Made by a program: the position numbers and the translations under genes
Assembly (NCBI GenBank): GCA_025093555.1
Contig: JAIWNF010000010.1
Coordinates: 124,001 to 188,000, forward strand
Length of the DNA stretch: 64,000 nucleotides
Origin: Circinella umbellata
Taxonomy: Eukaryota > Mucoromycota > Mucoromycetes > Mucorales > Lichtheimiaceae
Direction: 5' to 3'
The notes under the pieces: generated by a model
Seen by the model: the letters and a program-made list of their open reading frames with translations, nothing else
Database searches by the model: none
Told to the model about the DNA's origin: nothing
In this document: positions 24,478 through 37,544 of the stretch, one piece after another
Layout of the letters: every line of letters begins with the position of its first letter
Numbering within the stretch: the first letter of the stretch is position 1

Positions 24478-25686
24478 ATGGATTTTTACCTATTTCGACC
24501 GTACAAAAAAAGAAGAGTGATGCATACTCAACATCAGGCATTGCGGAAATGTTGTGGATGTATACATTTAAGAGTTGGTAGCGCACTAGCATGCGTAATA
24601 TGGGTGGTAAGTCATATATTTCTTCTATCTACATTTTTATATGATAATAATTAATCAAATATTATAATCAATCAGGGCCTCTCGTTATATTTTTCCATTG
24701 TTTCTTTTCAGACCTATAGCCGTAAGTTGTTGACTCGTTCGTTTTGCAAACGCTTTTCTGGAAAACACAGTTAACGGTTAACCTACATTATCATCCTTAT
24801 TATATGTTAAAACGATCTAGCTTTTTATTCACATTTGTCATCCTCCCCATTAATCGTGTTTGGAGTAGCGAATTTATTACTTGCAATAGTATCATTATTA
24901 GCATTGGGAGCATTATATCTGGTAGGTATATTCAAATTCGAATAAAAAAGTCAATTATATAATTATACAGTATTTCCATTTATTTTTTGTTATTATTATT
25001 AACATTGAAATATATGATAGGATTTACTAGATTACATCCGAACAGCACAGCATGCAATTATTGTGTGTTTATTCATAGTCCTCGTTGACGGTCTCATAAA
25101 TGTAATTTTGTTCATTGTACAACGAGACGATTATATTAGCTGGTGTACTGATATCGGGTCGGATGGACTACAACCAGCCGTGGGTGACACTAGGATCAGG
25201 ACAGAAGATGATTTCTACAACTGTAGTAGAACTTGGGAAGATGAACTTAAATTTGGCTTGATGGCGATCCTTATGATGATTGGTTTTTATGTAAGAACCC
25301 CTCCCCCTTTATTGTTTACAAACCAGAAAAAAAATGCGATCGAAATTATTACTGTTAAAATAACTAAAGCAAAAAAAAAACAGGTATATTGGGCAATGTG
25401 TTTCCGATCTTACCGTATCAAAAAAGCCATCATTTTATCCAGCATCATAGGAGCACCAGTGGATCATGTGGCAATGCCACATAGAAGTGGTCTTCCACAT
25501 CATCACCACCACCATGGTCCACCACCTCCAGGAGTTCCTCCACCTATGATGCCAGGTGGAGGTGGGGCTATGCCAATGCATGGAATGGGTCCCAGTGGAA
25601 GAAATGTTATTGTATTAAATAATTCTAAACCATCACATAAAGATAGTAGTAAAAAAGTACCTTCTCCTCCACCTTATGATCCTTGA
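24478..25686 (+). CDS. Four-TM LAPTM4-like membrane protein with PPxY tail
   Basis: Five exons (24478-24606, 24676-24721, 24866-24921, 25021-25290, 25384-25686) join in frame to 267 residues. The N-terminus has KCCGCMHLRVGSAL, closely resembling the CCGCCHVRTGTII start of animal LAPTM4 lysosomal proteins. Four hydrophobic segments follow (about residues 36-58, 60-77, 86-108 and 149-170), with a loop containing conserved-looking Cys residues (SWCTD, FYNCSRTW) between the third and fourth. The cytosolic tail is His/Pro/Gly-rich and ends PSPPPYDP, a PPxY motif that would recruit WW domains of Rsp5/Nedd4 ubiquitin ligases. I infer an endosome/vacuole membrane adaptor. LAPTM4 kinship rests on the short Cys motif, topology and PPxY, so it is tentative. 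Confidence 0.65.
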
Positions 25687-26123
25687 TATACACACGCAAA
25701 TATAAATTTTATTGTTTATTTAAAAAGGTCAGCCGATTTTAATGTTATAATAGTGAGTTGTATACCCAAATAAAATAAAATTTCGAATTATAACGTTTTT
25801 GGACTTGCTCATCACACTTGTATAAGGAGACATTGTTTCTTGTAATACTATTGTTACACTACCTTGAATTTTATATTTTAAATTGTACATGACGACTTGC
25901 ATTTATTTATACTTTTTTTTTTCTTTCTTTTATTTTTCTATTTTTTTTTTTTTTTTACCACCCAGTATTTTTTACTATTTTTCTCCCTTCATCCATCACT
26001 TTAAAGAGTGAGAAAGAGAATATCATAATAGAGGAGTGAGAGAGTTGAGAGAAGAAAAAAAAATAAGAAACATTTTCCTTTTATATTTATAATCAAGTAG
26101 CATTATCATTAACAGTATACAAA
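25687..26123. promoter_or_regulatory. Promoter region of the hybrid histidine kinase
   Basis: 437 bp. A strongly pyrimidine-rich tract (about 25913-25990) is followed by a GA-rich stretch (about 26003-26070) just before the start codon. CT-rich tracts are common near fungal transcription starts. No gene seen. Confidence 0.45.
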
Positions 26124-29100
26124 ATGTCCTCTTCTACTTCGCCATATCATCACCATTATAATCATTTATTACATCGACAAGCATTTCATAATTTCCCACC
26201 CTCGCCTTCGTCAGATAAGCCAAATAGTAATGGTTCAACTACGACCGCAAAACATTATAGCAATAAGCGTCATACATCCTCTCAACTTGACAGACTCCTC
26301 TCTCGCGCACCACCACAAGCAAACTTTAACGTCAACTATGATACTTATAATATTTTAATACCAAATTACACATTTGGTAAACCTACATTATTACCAGGAT
26401 CAGGTGGCCACATTGCGTTCGCTAATGGTAAACGGTGGGTATTCTTCTATTAGTATTTAAGCCTGTATTTTAATTATTATTTGTTGCTTATCAACAGCGT
26501 TACTATATTTGTATATATATACATAGACTAAATGACAATCTACCAGTTCTTGTTAAACTTTCACCCTATGCCATTCGGCTTGAACGCGAATATTACATTG
26601 CACGACGACTTTATGCACAACCAGATGGCAAACGTTACATTCCTCAGGTCATCGATTTACATTCACTTCCTCAAGACGGACTTACTGCTCTTATTTATGC
26701 CGACAAGGATTCAGAAGATGACTTAGCATGTCTCGAACAACGTTATTTTTCACATTATCGACTTTGGGTGACTTCACCACCGACATCAACAGATGAAAGC
26801 GATAGCAACAAAGAGCTCAAAGAAGAGTCAGGGGAACAATCATCAACAACATCATCGGCAACACCACTTATTGATATTGAAACGTTTTTGAATTTTGCAG
26901 TCGAGTGTTGTTCTTGTTTACAATTATTACATGCGAATGGTATTATACATGGTGAGCTTCGTCCATCTGCGTTTCACTGGCACAAGAACGATTCGATGAC
27001 AGTAAAGATCTGGAACTTTGGTGCTGGCCTCAAGTCGTACGAGGATATTCTACTTACAAGTTCAGGTTGGCGTCGTGCAGTTTTGGCAGCAGCAGCGCAT
27101 GATGATATTTTAGACGATCCAGCTTTATTGGATCCGTTAACTGGTTCTTTTACAACAAGATCTGCCCCGCGTGGATTTCAAAATGCTTTAGCTTATGTTA
27201 GTCCTGTAAGTATATAATGTTATTATTTTGAGTATCCCAGATACTCTTTATTATAAAGTTTAATAATAATAACAAGGTATATTTAAAATAAAAAAAAAAG
27301 GAACAAACGGGCCGGACATCCAATGTTCTAGATCATAGGACCGACTTATATTCATTGGGCATCATGTTTTTTGTGATACTCACAGGATCAACTCCTTTTG
27401 ATGGATCCCCGATGTCTGTTATTCAAGCAGCTTTGTCTCAAAATGTACCATTAATTCATACTGTTCGTTCAGATGTCCCGCCTGTTGTTAGTCTTATTAT
27501 TGATAAGTTAACGCGTAAGGTAAATAATAATATATATGTATATAAGATACGAGAAAAATAGTAGAATACTAATATATACATATATATTACATAGGCTGTG
27601 GATGAACGCTATGATAGCGCTTATGGAGTAAAAAAGGATTTAATAGAGTGTATACGACGACTCAAAGGAGAAGGGTGTGAGGTACCAATATAATATTCGT
27701 TATTGTATATAGAGCTGTAAGACAATGTGAAAGATGGAATTTTTGATAAAAGTGAATTATTACTATTATTATTATAGTCGCTCGTTTTTTTCCCCTTAGG
27801 TCTACATGACATCAATTCTGTGTTCCAATTTCCTAGTAGTATTTATGGCCGTGATCAAGAAATTGAACAGTTACGCGCTGCGACCCGTCGATCTGCAAAC
27901 GATAACAGCCATACACAGCAACGTTATGATAATCAAGGTGATGAAGATAGTCCAACAAGAATGGCCTCGCCTTTGGATAGAGCTGCTTGTGAGGTTGTGG
28001 TTATCACAGGACCTGGTGGTATAGGTTAGTTGTATACACAAAAAAAAAATTACTGTTTGAAAAAAAAAATACAAACTTTTGTGCACGTATGTTTGTGTAT
28101 GCATGTATAAAAATAGAAATCCACACAGACCTTGATTTGTTAATGATTAATTTAATTTTTAATAATAAAAACATCACAAGGAAAATCGACTCTTGGATCT
28201 TCAATTTATAACTACGCAAGACAATACGGCTACCTTGGTTCCTCAAAATTCGACTCTAATCAAAAACGACCTTATAATGGTTTATTGCGTTGTTTATCTT
28301 CCGTCTTACGGCAACTTTTAACTGAATCAGAAGCAGTTATTCATGATTTTTATGAAGATTTGAAACGACAATTAGGTCCACATTTCAGTAATCTACGTCT
28401 TATGGTTGATATGGTACCTGAACTAAAGCCTATATTAAGCGACCATGGAAGAAATGTCATATATGATGATATGTTACCTAATATCAGTACCGAATCACGA
28501 TTTCATGCGGTAAAGTATTCTATTTATGTTTCGAATAGAATTTTCTTTTCCAAAATAGCAAATTATGTAATTATTGTTGAACTCACGATGAGTTATAATT
28601 GATAGGTATTTCTAAATGTGATTAAAACTATCACGAGGAAAAAGACAATTACACTAGTAAGTTTTATTATGTTGTAATAACTTCCTTTTTTTTCAATTTA
28701 ATTCGGCTTTAACAATAACCAGCTGATACTAACCACATGGCTCTGCTTCTAACCCACAAACCAATCAACCATGAACAATCTTCCTTACGTATTAAATTGA
28801 ATTCAGTGTTTAGATGATTTACATGAAGCAGGTAAGTAATAAAAAATGATATGACTAATATATATCTAATAAGGGACATGAAAATAACTATCATATTCTT
28901 TATTTATTTTATTCTACCCTTTCTTTTTGATCATAATCAAACAAACGTTAGATGAACCATCATTGCATTTAATATCCAATTTAATTTCTGCTCGTATCAA
29001 GATGCTTCTTATTCTTACATGTCGTGATAAATTACCCAAATGTATCCAAGACGAAATTGACCCAGAAGATAACCCGGATGCCCGAGTGACATCTATTAAA

Positions 29101-32100
29101 CTTGCGGCGCTTGGAGTAGACGCTATCTTACAACTTGTTAGTCAGACTTTACATCAAACAGCTGAATCTGTTCAACCATTAGCTGATATCGTGTTTCACC
29201 GTACCCATGGAAACCCATTTTACGCCAAACAGTTAATGTTAATGATGAAACGAAAGGGTGATATCTGGCTTGACTGGGACGCAAAACAATGGAAATTCCG
29301 ACTTGACAACGTAAACCAAATGTTATTTCCACCAAAGCAGCAACAAACATCGTCATCGTCATTACCACCACCCCCAACAAAGACCGGTAGCAACAGTAGT
29401 AATAATAGTATCAATAACAGGGATAGCACTGGCAGTGGTGCCACTAGTATTAGTGGAGGTCTTGTGATAGACGGGGTTCTTGATGTGCGACATCTAGTAT
29501 CACATCTCAGAGATCTAGATCATTACACACAAGCATTTTTAATGTGGGCTAGTCTTATTGGTACAGTGTTTGACTTTCGACAAATAAAATGGCTTATGAT
29601 GGCAACAGATCTTGTTTACAGTCTAGATGATTCTTGCAGTGACCTTAGTGACAGTATCAGTATTGTCAGTGGTGATACTGATCATCTTGTGTTAGATTCA
29701 CTTGAACATGCGCCGACAGACGCCTATCATACTCCTCCCGCCCATGACAATAATTCCAATCATAAACAACGAGATAATCAGGCCGTGACAGGATTACAAA
29801 CAGCATTACAAGAAGGCATCATTCAACCAAAAATTGGTAACAATGAATATCAGTTTAGTCATGACCGATATTGTCAAGCATCGTCTATGCTTGTAGACGA
29901 TAAAGACCGGGAAAAGATGCATTTACGAATTGGTCAAATGCTTATGATCGACAATGATACTAGTTTGTCTACAGATGTCTTTTTGACAGCCGACCATTTT
30001 GTCAAGAGTGTTGATTTAATTAAACGTTTCCGATCAAGGGCTAAATATCGACACATTATTATCAAAGCAGGAGAAGAGGCACTTTCTTCTGGGGCACTTC
30101 AAATTGCTCGTATTTATTATGAGTGTGCAATGACATTGTTAGCGTCAAATCCATGGGATGAGGAAAGTTCACCGGATGTGTCGTATCGAGAAACATTGGA
30201 TTTACATATGAGAATGGCAGAATTGGATTGGTGGAGCAATAAACGAGAAGAAGCGAATACGCTGTTGGATCAAATAATGGCTCATACACAAGGGCGTCCA
30301 GTGGAACGAGCACAAGCATGGCGAGTTCAAGCACGCATGTATTTTCAATTACAACAAAATGATCGAGGAATCGAAGCTATTATTGATGCTTTGCGTGAAT
30401 TGGGTATGGATAATATACGAGCTGATTTACATACCCCAACGATGTCGCTTCCTAGTAATGATGATCAAACCACAACTATTACCGATGTATATCCACTTTA
30501 CAACAAAGTCAAAAGACGCATATTAGAAATTGGATTTGATGGATTAGTCGCCATGGAACGATGTAAGGATAGAAGAATGTTGGCTATTATGACGTTATTG
30601 AATGAAGCATGTACAGGTGCAATCTGGCTAAGCCCTACACTCGTGGACATGATAGCGATCAAATTGGTGGAGCTGTCACTTGAACATGGGCATAGCGTGA
30701 CTAGTGGAAGTGGATTTATCTGGTTAGGTTGTACTGCTGCCCGGCTGAAAGAATATGGATTCGGTGCCCAGCTGGGCGAACTTGGTTTACAAATTAGTAA
30801 AAAATATGCTGGTAATCCAGAGATTGCCCAATCCATTGTAGTACATTATGGTATGCTTGCACAATGGTCGCCAGGGTGTCATTTTAGAGATTGTATCAAG
30901 CATTTTCAACGTGCATATAAATATGCTGTTGCTGGAGGTGATAAGGTAACAATATGATGGTACCCAAGAACGACAACATTTATGTTCCCCTCATGACAAA
31001 AAGAAAACAACACACATCAATATTAATATTGTATATATACAGATATTTTCATCCATGGCTCTCTTTCATATATCAACAACACTTTATTATACAGGTTGTA
31101 ATTTATCCGAACTCCAAACATATTTAAGCGATATGATTGAAGAATCTGAAGAAGATGATATGAAAAAAGATGCCATATTTAATTTGAATGTCTCTTTATG
31201 GCGCTCTATATTGGCACTTCAAGGCAAAATGTCGGCAGATGCAGACAAGGCATTTGATGATCCAAATTTTGAAGCAAAAGGACTTTTAGAAAATGTGCGC
31301 AGCAACAAGAACTATGTTATCACTTCAGGAAATAGTAGTAGTCCGTTCAATTGGCATTGGAGTCTCAAAATTATTGTTTTAGTACATTTTGATCATCATC
31401 GGGAAGCGGCTCAATTAGGATTTCATATCTTTGAGGCTTCTGTAAAACATCCAGAACATCGTCATTATGGTATTGCTATTTTTTATCATAGTATAGCTAT
31501 GATTGCTTGTATTCGTGATAATGTGGATGAAGACACGATCAGCAAGTACCGTATCCAGATTGAAAAAAATCAACAAGCATTGAATGAATGGGCTACCCAG
31601 TCAGAGATTAATTATCGGATGTATCATAAACTTGTGGTATGTTTTGATTTCTTTTGATACATACAAATAATAAACAGTATATATACATGTTTATACATTG
31701 TAATACGTACTAATTTCTTTTGGTGGTGGTGTTTTGATTATTAAATAGGAGGCCGAATTGTCAACACTTGAAGATTCATTATCCACACCAACGCTTTATA
31801 ATGATGCAATCGAGCTTGGTACTCAAGGTCAGTGGCATCCTTTTCTTGCACTTGCTTACCAGCTTACAGCGGAGCATTATATTCGTAGCCACATGAAAAT
31901 GCTTGCTCTTCCAATGCTTCAACAATCTCTCGAAATTTATAATGCATGGGACGCATGGGGTACTGCTCGTCATTTATCCGAAAAACACAGTAGCATATTG
32001 GATGAACAAACAGTTATTGCCAAACCTGTGGACGCATCTACTCAAACTTCTGAAGAGCTGTCTTCTGATATTGTCCCTGTCATGGAACAAGGCATAGTTT

Positions 32101-35100
32101 GGGAAGATATCATGCCCGAACCATCAATCCGTGAACTTTATGGTGAGGAAGAAGCCACGTCATGTACCTCTGAAACAGCCATTTTATCCCTGGATATCGT
32201 CGATTTAACATCGATTATCAAAAGCTCACAAGTCATATCCAACGAAATGAACTCATTTGATGAATTATTAAAAAAGATGATGCAAATTATCATGACTAAT
32301 TCAGCTGCTGAATCAGGTGCAATCATCATTAAGGAAGGTAATTTTGGAATTGCTGCTCATTCCAGTCGATTGACCGGCTGTGAGACATTTGATCCACCTA
32401 AACCATTACATGATGATTCTGCTCCTTCTTCTTCGGTGACAGACGTTACCGACGATAATTTAATTTCTACACTCGTGGTTCATTATGTCATCCATACTCA
32501 GAACATCTTGTTTATTCCAAACACAATGGAGGATACCCGTTTTGCAACTGGCACTTGGTTTGCAAGATCAGGTCCCAAGTCTGTTATTTGTATGCCATGT
32601 ATTCACAAGAACACGCTTGTTGGTGTATTATATCTTCAAGCCAATCTTAATACTTTTACTCATAAACATGTGACAGTGCTCCATATTTTATGTCATCAAA
32701 TTGGTATATCTATTACAAATGCTTTGCTATTCAAATCTGTACAGAAAGCAACAATGGCAAATACGCGAATGATTGCAAAACAACGGGAAGCTTTAGAAGA
32801 AGCCCGATCGAGTCGTGAACAAGCACTTAAAGCAACAGAATTAAAATCCAATTTCCTGGCAAATATGTGTAAGTGATACATTTTTCATTTTTTTTTTTTT
32901 ACATGGCATTTCCATATGTGGTACGTGCATAATGAAGAATAACTGTGTATATGTTTTAAATAGCACACGAATTACGAACACCATTTGCTGGTTTCTATGG
33001 TATGATTCAGTTGCTTAGCAATACAAGGCTGGATCCTGAGCAACGTGAATTTGTTTTTATTGCCAAGCAAAGTTGTGAAATGCTGCTACAAATCATTGGT
33101 AATAGTTGCTTTATCTCGTGAAAATGAGCTATAAATAGAAATACTTGAGAATAACAAAACAGATACTTTTATACGTACTCTCTTTTTTTTTTATCAGACG
33201 ATCTGCTTGATTTCAGCAAGCTTGAAGCACATAAAGTCAAGTTACATTATGGTCTGTTTTATGTGGAGGATTTAATCGAGGATCGAGTTGAATTATTGAT
33301 TACACTTGCATCCAATAAAAATTTGGAATTAACGTGTTTTACCGACAAAGACGTCCCGGAAATGATTTATGCAGATGGAAATCGAATTGGCCAGTAAGTA
33401 TACAATTATATAGGTATATTTGTTGTTCAAAATTACAAATTATATACTTACATAACCAAAAAAAAACTCAAATAATTAATAACACTAGGGTTCTTATGAA
33501 CCTTATTGGTAATGCCATCAAATTTACGATGCATGGTGAAGTCGTTGTACGATGCAGTGTAGAAAAAGAAACCGAACTACTTGAGCCACCCTTGGGAGAT
33601 GATGAGCTTATGCTTCGATTTTCTGTTCAAGATACCGGTATTGGAATGACAAAAGAACAAATCAAGAGTTTGTTTGTACCGTTTAGTCAAGTAGATGGCT
33701 CGACCACACGGTAATCATTTTAAAGAGACAACAACGGGGGTAAAAAGTGAAAGAGATTTATAAGCTGCTAACTTAATTCATATATGTATAATAGTAATTT
33801 TGGTGGTACTGGACTTGGGTTATCAATATGTCTTGAACTCGTACGACTCATGGGAGGTGATGTGTGGGTCGAATCAGATATCGATGTTGGATCAACATTC
33901 TATTTTAGAGTTCGCGTAACCAAATCATCTTCTGTTGCTGAACCTGGGGTTGATTCCGACCGCCGGAATCGCGAACTTGAACAGCTTAGCAAAATTCTGG
34001 GTAAACAGCGTTTGTTACTAAGTACATCACCACGTCAAGGCTCCATGATATGCTCTTTACTGCCATCCACTGTTGTAGCAACATGTGTTTCTTCAGTTCA
34101 AGATGCTCTTGAGTGTGTGCGTGCTAGTGGACGACGAGGTGAACCATATAACTGTCTTCTTGTAGACGCTCCATCACATGAAATGCTTCGCTATCTACTA
34201 GAGACCACCGATATGGATCCCGACCTTTGCCATCTTCATATAATTGTCATATATGCACCTGCCATGGAAAATATCCGCCATCAACTTGCCAGCGGTGGAT
34301 TCACAAAAAATGAAAATGCACGTGTTACAAGAATCACTAAACCTATCCGTCGAGCCAAATTATTCCACACTTTATTTCAAGTTTTTGGTATTGAAACGCC
34401 TAATTCTTTTGCTACCACTGAGCCAACATCATTAGTGGGATTACCTTCAAGAATACCCACCGCTTTGGCTCGTCATATGTACGAGAGTATTGGCAACAGT
34501 AATAATCAAAGTAACATAAAAAATAATAATCATCTTCATGATCACCTTCATCCACATGATAATAACAATAACCGTTACCAAAACCAGCCGACTTATTCTC
34601 AAAATAACAATCTAACATCTGTGCCTAATATTGCTCATAACGAACCTCATGAAATCAAACCATCATTTTCAAGTCCATATACAAATCAAGGTTTTACACC
34701 GGAAGAATTAGCGATTTTCCAAGGTCAACGCATTTTGGTGGCCGAAGATAATTTTGTTGCACAAAAATTAATTGTCAAACAACTTCAACGACTCGGATTT
34801 ACAGTTGAAACATGTAATAATGGATTTGAATGTATTGACAAATGGAAATCACGAGGTCCTAAATATTTCGTATTAGCATGGATTGATCATCATATGCCGG
34901 GCTGTGATGGAATTGAGGCTACCAAGAAAATTAGAAAGCTTGAGAAGGAAATGAATGGTACATCACCCATTATGCCAATCATTGCACTTACTGGTAAGTT
35001 ATTACCTCTTCTTTTTATTTTATGGTTACTATTAATGGTGATAGTGATATTATATTATTTATTATCATTATTTTAAAAATTATAAAATAACTAATGGGAT

Positions 35101-35244
35101 ATATTTACGTTTTTTATAGCTGATATTCAAAAAACAGCACAAAAGAATTGTTTGGAGGCCGGAATGACGGATTATCTTGTTAAGCCATTGATGCAAAAGG
35201 ATTTAGCGGCCGTATTACGTCGTTATTGTCTTTCCCCGTTGTAA
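26124..35244 (+). CDS. Group X hybrid histidine kinase with pseudokinase and AAA ATPase
   Basis: Very large two-component sensor of the fungal group X type (Schizosaccharomyces pombe Mak2/Mak3, Candida Chk1), which signals oxidative stress through a phosphorelay. Order: Ser/Thr-kinase-like domain (about 26340-27660; HANGIIHGELRPS and IWNFG replace the HRD and DFG motifs); AAA/STAND ATPase (Walker A GPGGIGKST split by the intron at 28025-28180; Walker B CLDDLHEADEPSL around 28808-28965); a long helical-repeat region (about 29900-31950); GAF domain (about 32200-32740); histidine-kinase phosphoacceptor SHELRTPFAG (His codon 32966-32968); HATPase with N-box NLIGNAIKF, DTGIGM and GGTGLGLSI (to about 33920); and a receiver domain (34727-35244; LVAEDN, phospho-acceptor Asp in IDHHMPGCDG at 34885-34887, Lys in LVKPL). 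No membrane segment is evident, so cytosolic. Many introns; over 2,300 residues. Confidence 0.95.
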
Positions 35245-35313
35245 ATAATATTATTACATATATGCATAGTTGATTTTTACTTTTTTTTTTTGTTTTATGT
35301 AACCTCTTAATAA

Positions 35314-36072
35314 CTAATTTGGTTTGGAAAATGTCGTTGGTTTTCTTAACGTTCGTCGTTTCAGAGAGGGCCGCATATGCGTGTCTTGTTGTTGTTGTGA
35401 TGTTGGCTGTAAAGAAGTAGAAGATGATGGTTGTGTTCGTTTTCTCAATGTTCGCACTGTTTGTTGTTTTTGATGCTGTTTTTTTTGCTGTTGTTGGGAA
35501 GATCGTTGTCTTTGTACTGGTCCTTGCTGTGTTGATATCTGTAATTGTTGAAGCGCTGGTGGTAAAGGGGATGATAATGACTGTGTTGGTGAAGCAGAAC
35601 CATGATAGTTTGGATCTTCTAGTCTCTGTTTTGTATGTTCAGATTGTGAAAGTATTTTTGTCCATAAATCAAGTAACTGGTCAGTTTGATCAACTGAAGC
35701 TTCAAATGCCTATCGTCATTATTAAAAATGATTTGAGTTAGTATAAAAAGAAGAGTCATATATAATATCACCACGATCAATAATAAAAAAAAAACAAATA
35801 GCAACATTAATGTTGTTTTTTCTAGTTACATCAAAATTAGATCGTGTTTGTTCGAAGCTTTCAAGTAATGCTTGTGCTGTTTGATTTAATTTCCGTAACT
35901 GTTCAAATTCTTGACGAAGTTGTGCATTCAATTCAGGTGGATTAGATGGATTTTCGACAGGTTGATCTAGGTCGCCACTACTAGTATATAAATTGGTTAC
36001 CCAACGTTGAGTCGGTAATAAACTTTCACGAGGTGGTCGTGGTGTAGCTGGTGGTAAGCCTTCGTTATTCAT
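35314..36072 (-). CDS. DASH complex subunit Duo1
   Basis: Subunit of the fungal DASH/Dam1 ring that couples kinetochores to spindle microtubules. Two exons (36072-35830 and 35709-35314) join in frame to 212 residues. The conserved Duo1 core is EFEQLRKLNQTAQALLESFE, NFDAFEASVDQTDQLLDLWT, KILSQSEHTKQRLEDPNYHG, forming a long coiled coil with the typical TDxLLDxWxxILSQxEHTxxLL signature. The N-terminus is Pro/Arg-rich; the C-terminal third is Gln-rich and basic, as expected for a microtubule-binding tail. I chose ATG 36072 (MNNEGLPP) because the open frame upstream is AT-rich and unlike protein. The stop lies 69 bp from the stop of the histidine kinase. Confidence 0.9.
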
Positions 36073-37544
36073 TTTGAAGTGGTAATAATTAAAGTGGGAA
36101 AGAAGTAAAAAGATAACGCATTTTACGAAAATTATATTATGTACACGTGACCGTGGCACACAAAACTTGAAAAACTCAATACTGCAAAAAAAACGAACAC
36201 CCTTTATTGTATATACCGTTTGGATTATATAAGCTATCATAATAACGTCGACAAGAAAAAAACTATTATATCTCATCATAACAACACTTTTTATATTTAT
36301 TCTAAATCTTATCCATAGTTTAAAGGTATCACAATGTATTCTTTAATCTTAATGAGCAATTTATAGATTTTTGTGCTTACTTTGGTCTTTGATCTATTGG
36401 CGTAGGTTTGGGGTATAGTAGTAATATAGTAATATTGCATAAATATATATTATAGATAAAACTACAGCTGTAACCAACAAAACCACTTATAACATAGATG
36501 TAATGATAGTGAGGCGTGATTATACATATATACTATTTTCATTTGCATGCATACGTATTCATATCTACTTCTCTATCATCTTTCTCATGACACTTAGAAA
36601 AGATACATAATGAATTTATGTCTATTTGAAGATTTCTTTTAAAAGCTACAAATCTACTGTAGGATTAGGGGAGAGAATTGTTAACCATACGTGTCTTATA
36701 AATAACAAGCAAAAACAAACTACGTACTGGCAGTCATTTTTTTTTTTTTTCATTTTGTTTTGGAAATATATATGTAATATGGTATATCTTGTCAAAAAAA
36801 AAAATAACAAAACAACAGCAGGTTATTGAAAAAGCAACCATCTACTTGTTTAATATCTATCAAACAATAGTTCAATTTTCTAAAAAAGAAAAGGTAATAA
36901 CATTTATTATACTATACAGCAATTCATCAGTGTTCATAATTTAAAAAGAAGCACAGTATGCCATATAAAAATTGTTTTTTATGGGCACACAGGTAAAGGA
37001 ACTAATATGTTTTTTTTGTTCTTTGGTTGTTTGATTTACCAATTTCTTTACTTTTTTCTTCAACAAGATCATGTATTTTGCTTATTAATCAATTGAATCA
37101 TAAAAAGGTACGAATAGAATCGTGACTTTCGACCTATCAACTGGTAAATGTTATTATTTTGATTATGAAAAAGAATATAATTTTTATGTGGGACAACGGA
37201 ACATAACAGGGGTGTTTGTACAAGTACGTAGAAGTCATCATTTTTTTTTTTTTTTTTTTTTTTTGGTTTCATCTTTTGATTTTTGATTTGCTTTTTTTTC
37301 CATACAGTTTGATTGTGAGATGAAAATAAAAGTAAATAGTTTTCTCTATTTCGTTTGTAAATGATAAAAGTCGTATACATCAATTAAAAATGTATATTTT
37401 TATTGTTTTTTTTTTGTTGTCTACGCGGAGCCCACAAAATAAAAAGTTTTTTGCTGCTGCGGATGATGTGGACGAAAATTTTGTTGCGCATGAAAATAAA
37501 AAGAAAACAGTCCTCCTGCGCCTCTTTTTTTTCTCATTAGTTCT
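36073..37544. other. Divergent intergenic region, Duo1 / zinc-finger gene
   Basis: 1.5 kb, AT-rich, with an uninterrupted T tract of roughly two dozen bases near 37240-37264 and A/T tracts elsewhere. Small frames seen here have low-complexity, Lys/Phe-rich translations and are not credible genes. Confidence 0.5.

Noticed and set aside
29138..29444. Minus-strand frames inside the histidine kinase
   Set aside because: No conserved features; the plus frame is continuous for 676 codons with ATPase-type sequence.
36073..36279. N-terminal extension of Duo1 upstream of 36072
   Set aside because: Translation is Phe/Ile-rich and AT-driven; the conserved-type N-terminus begins at MNNEGLPP.
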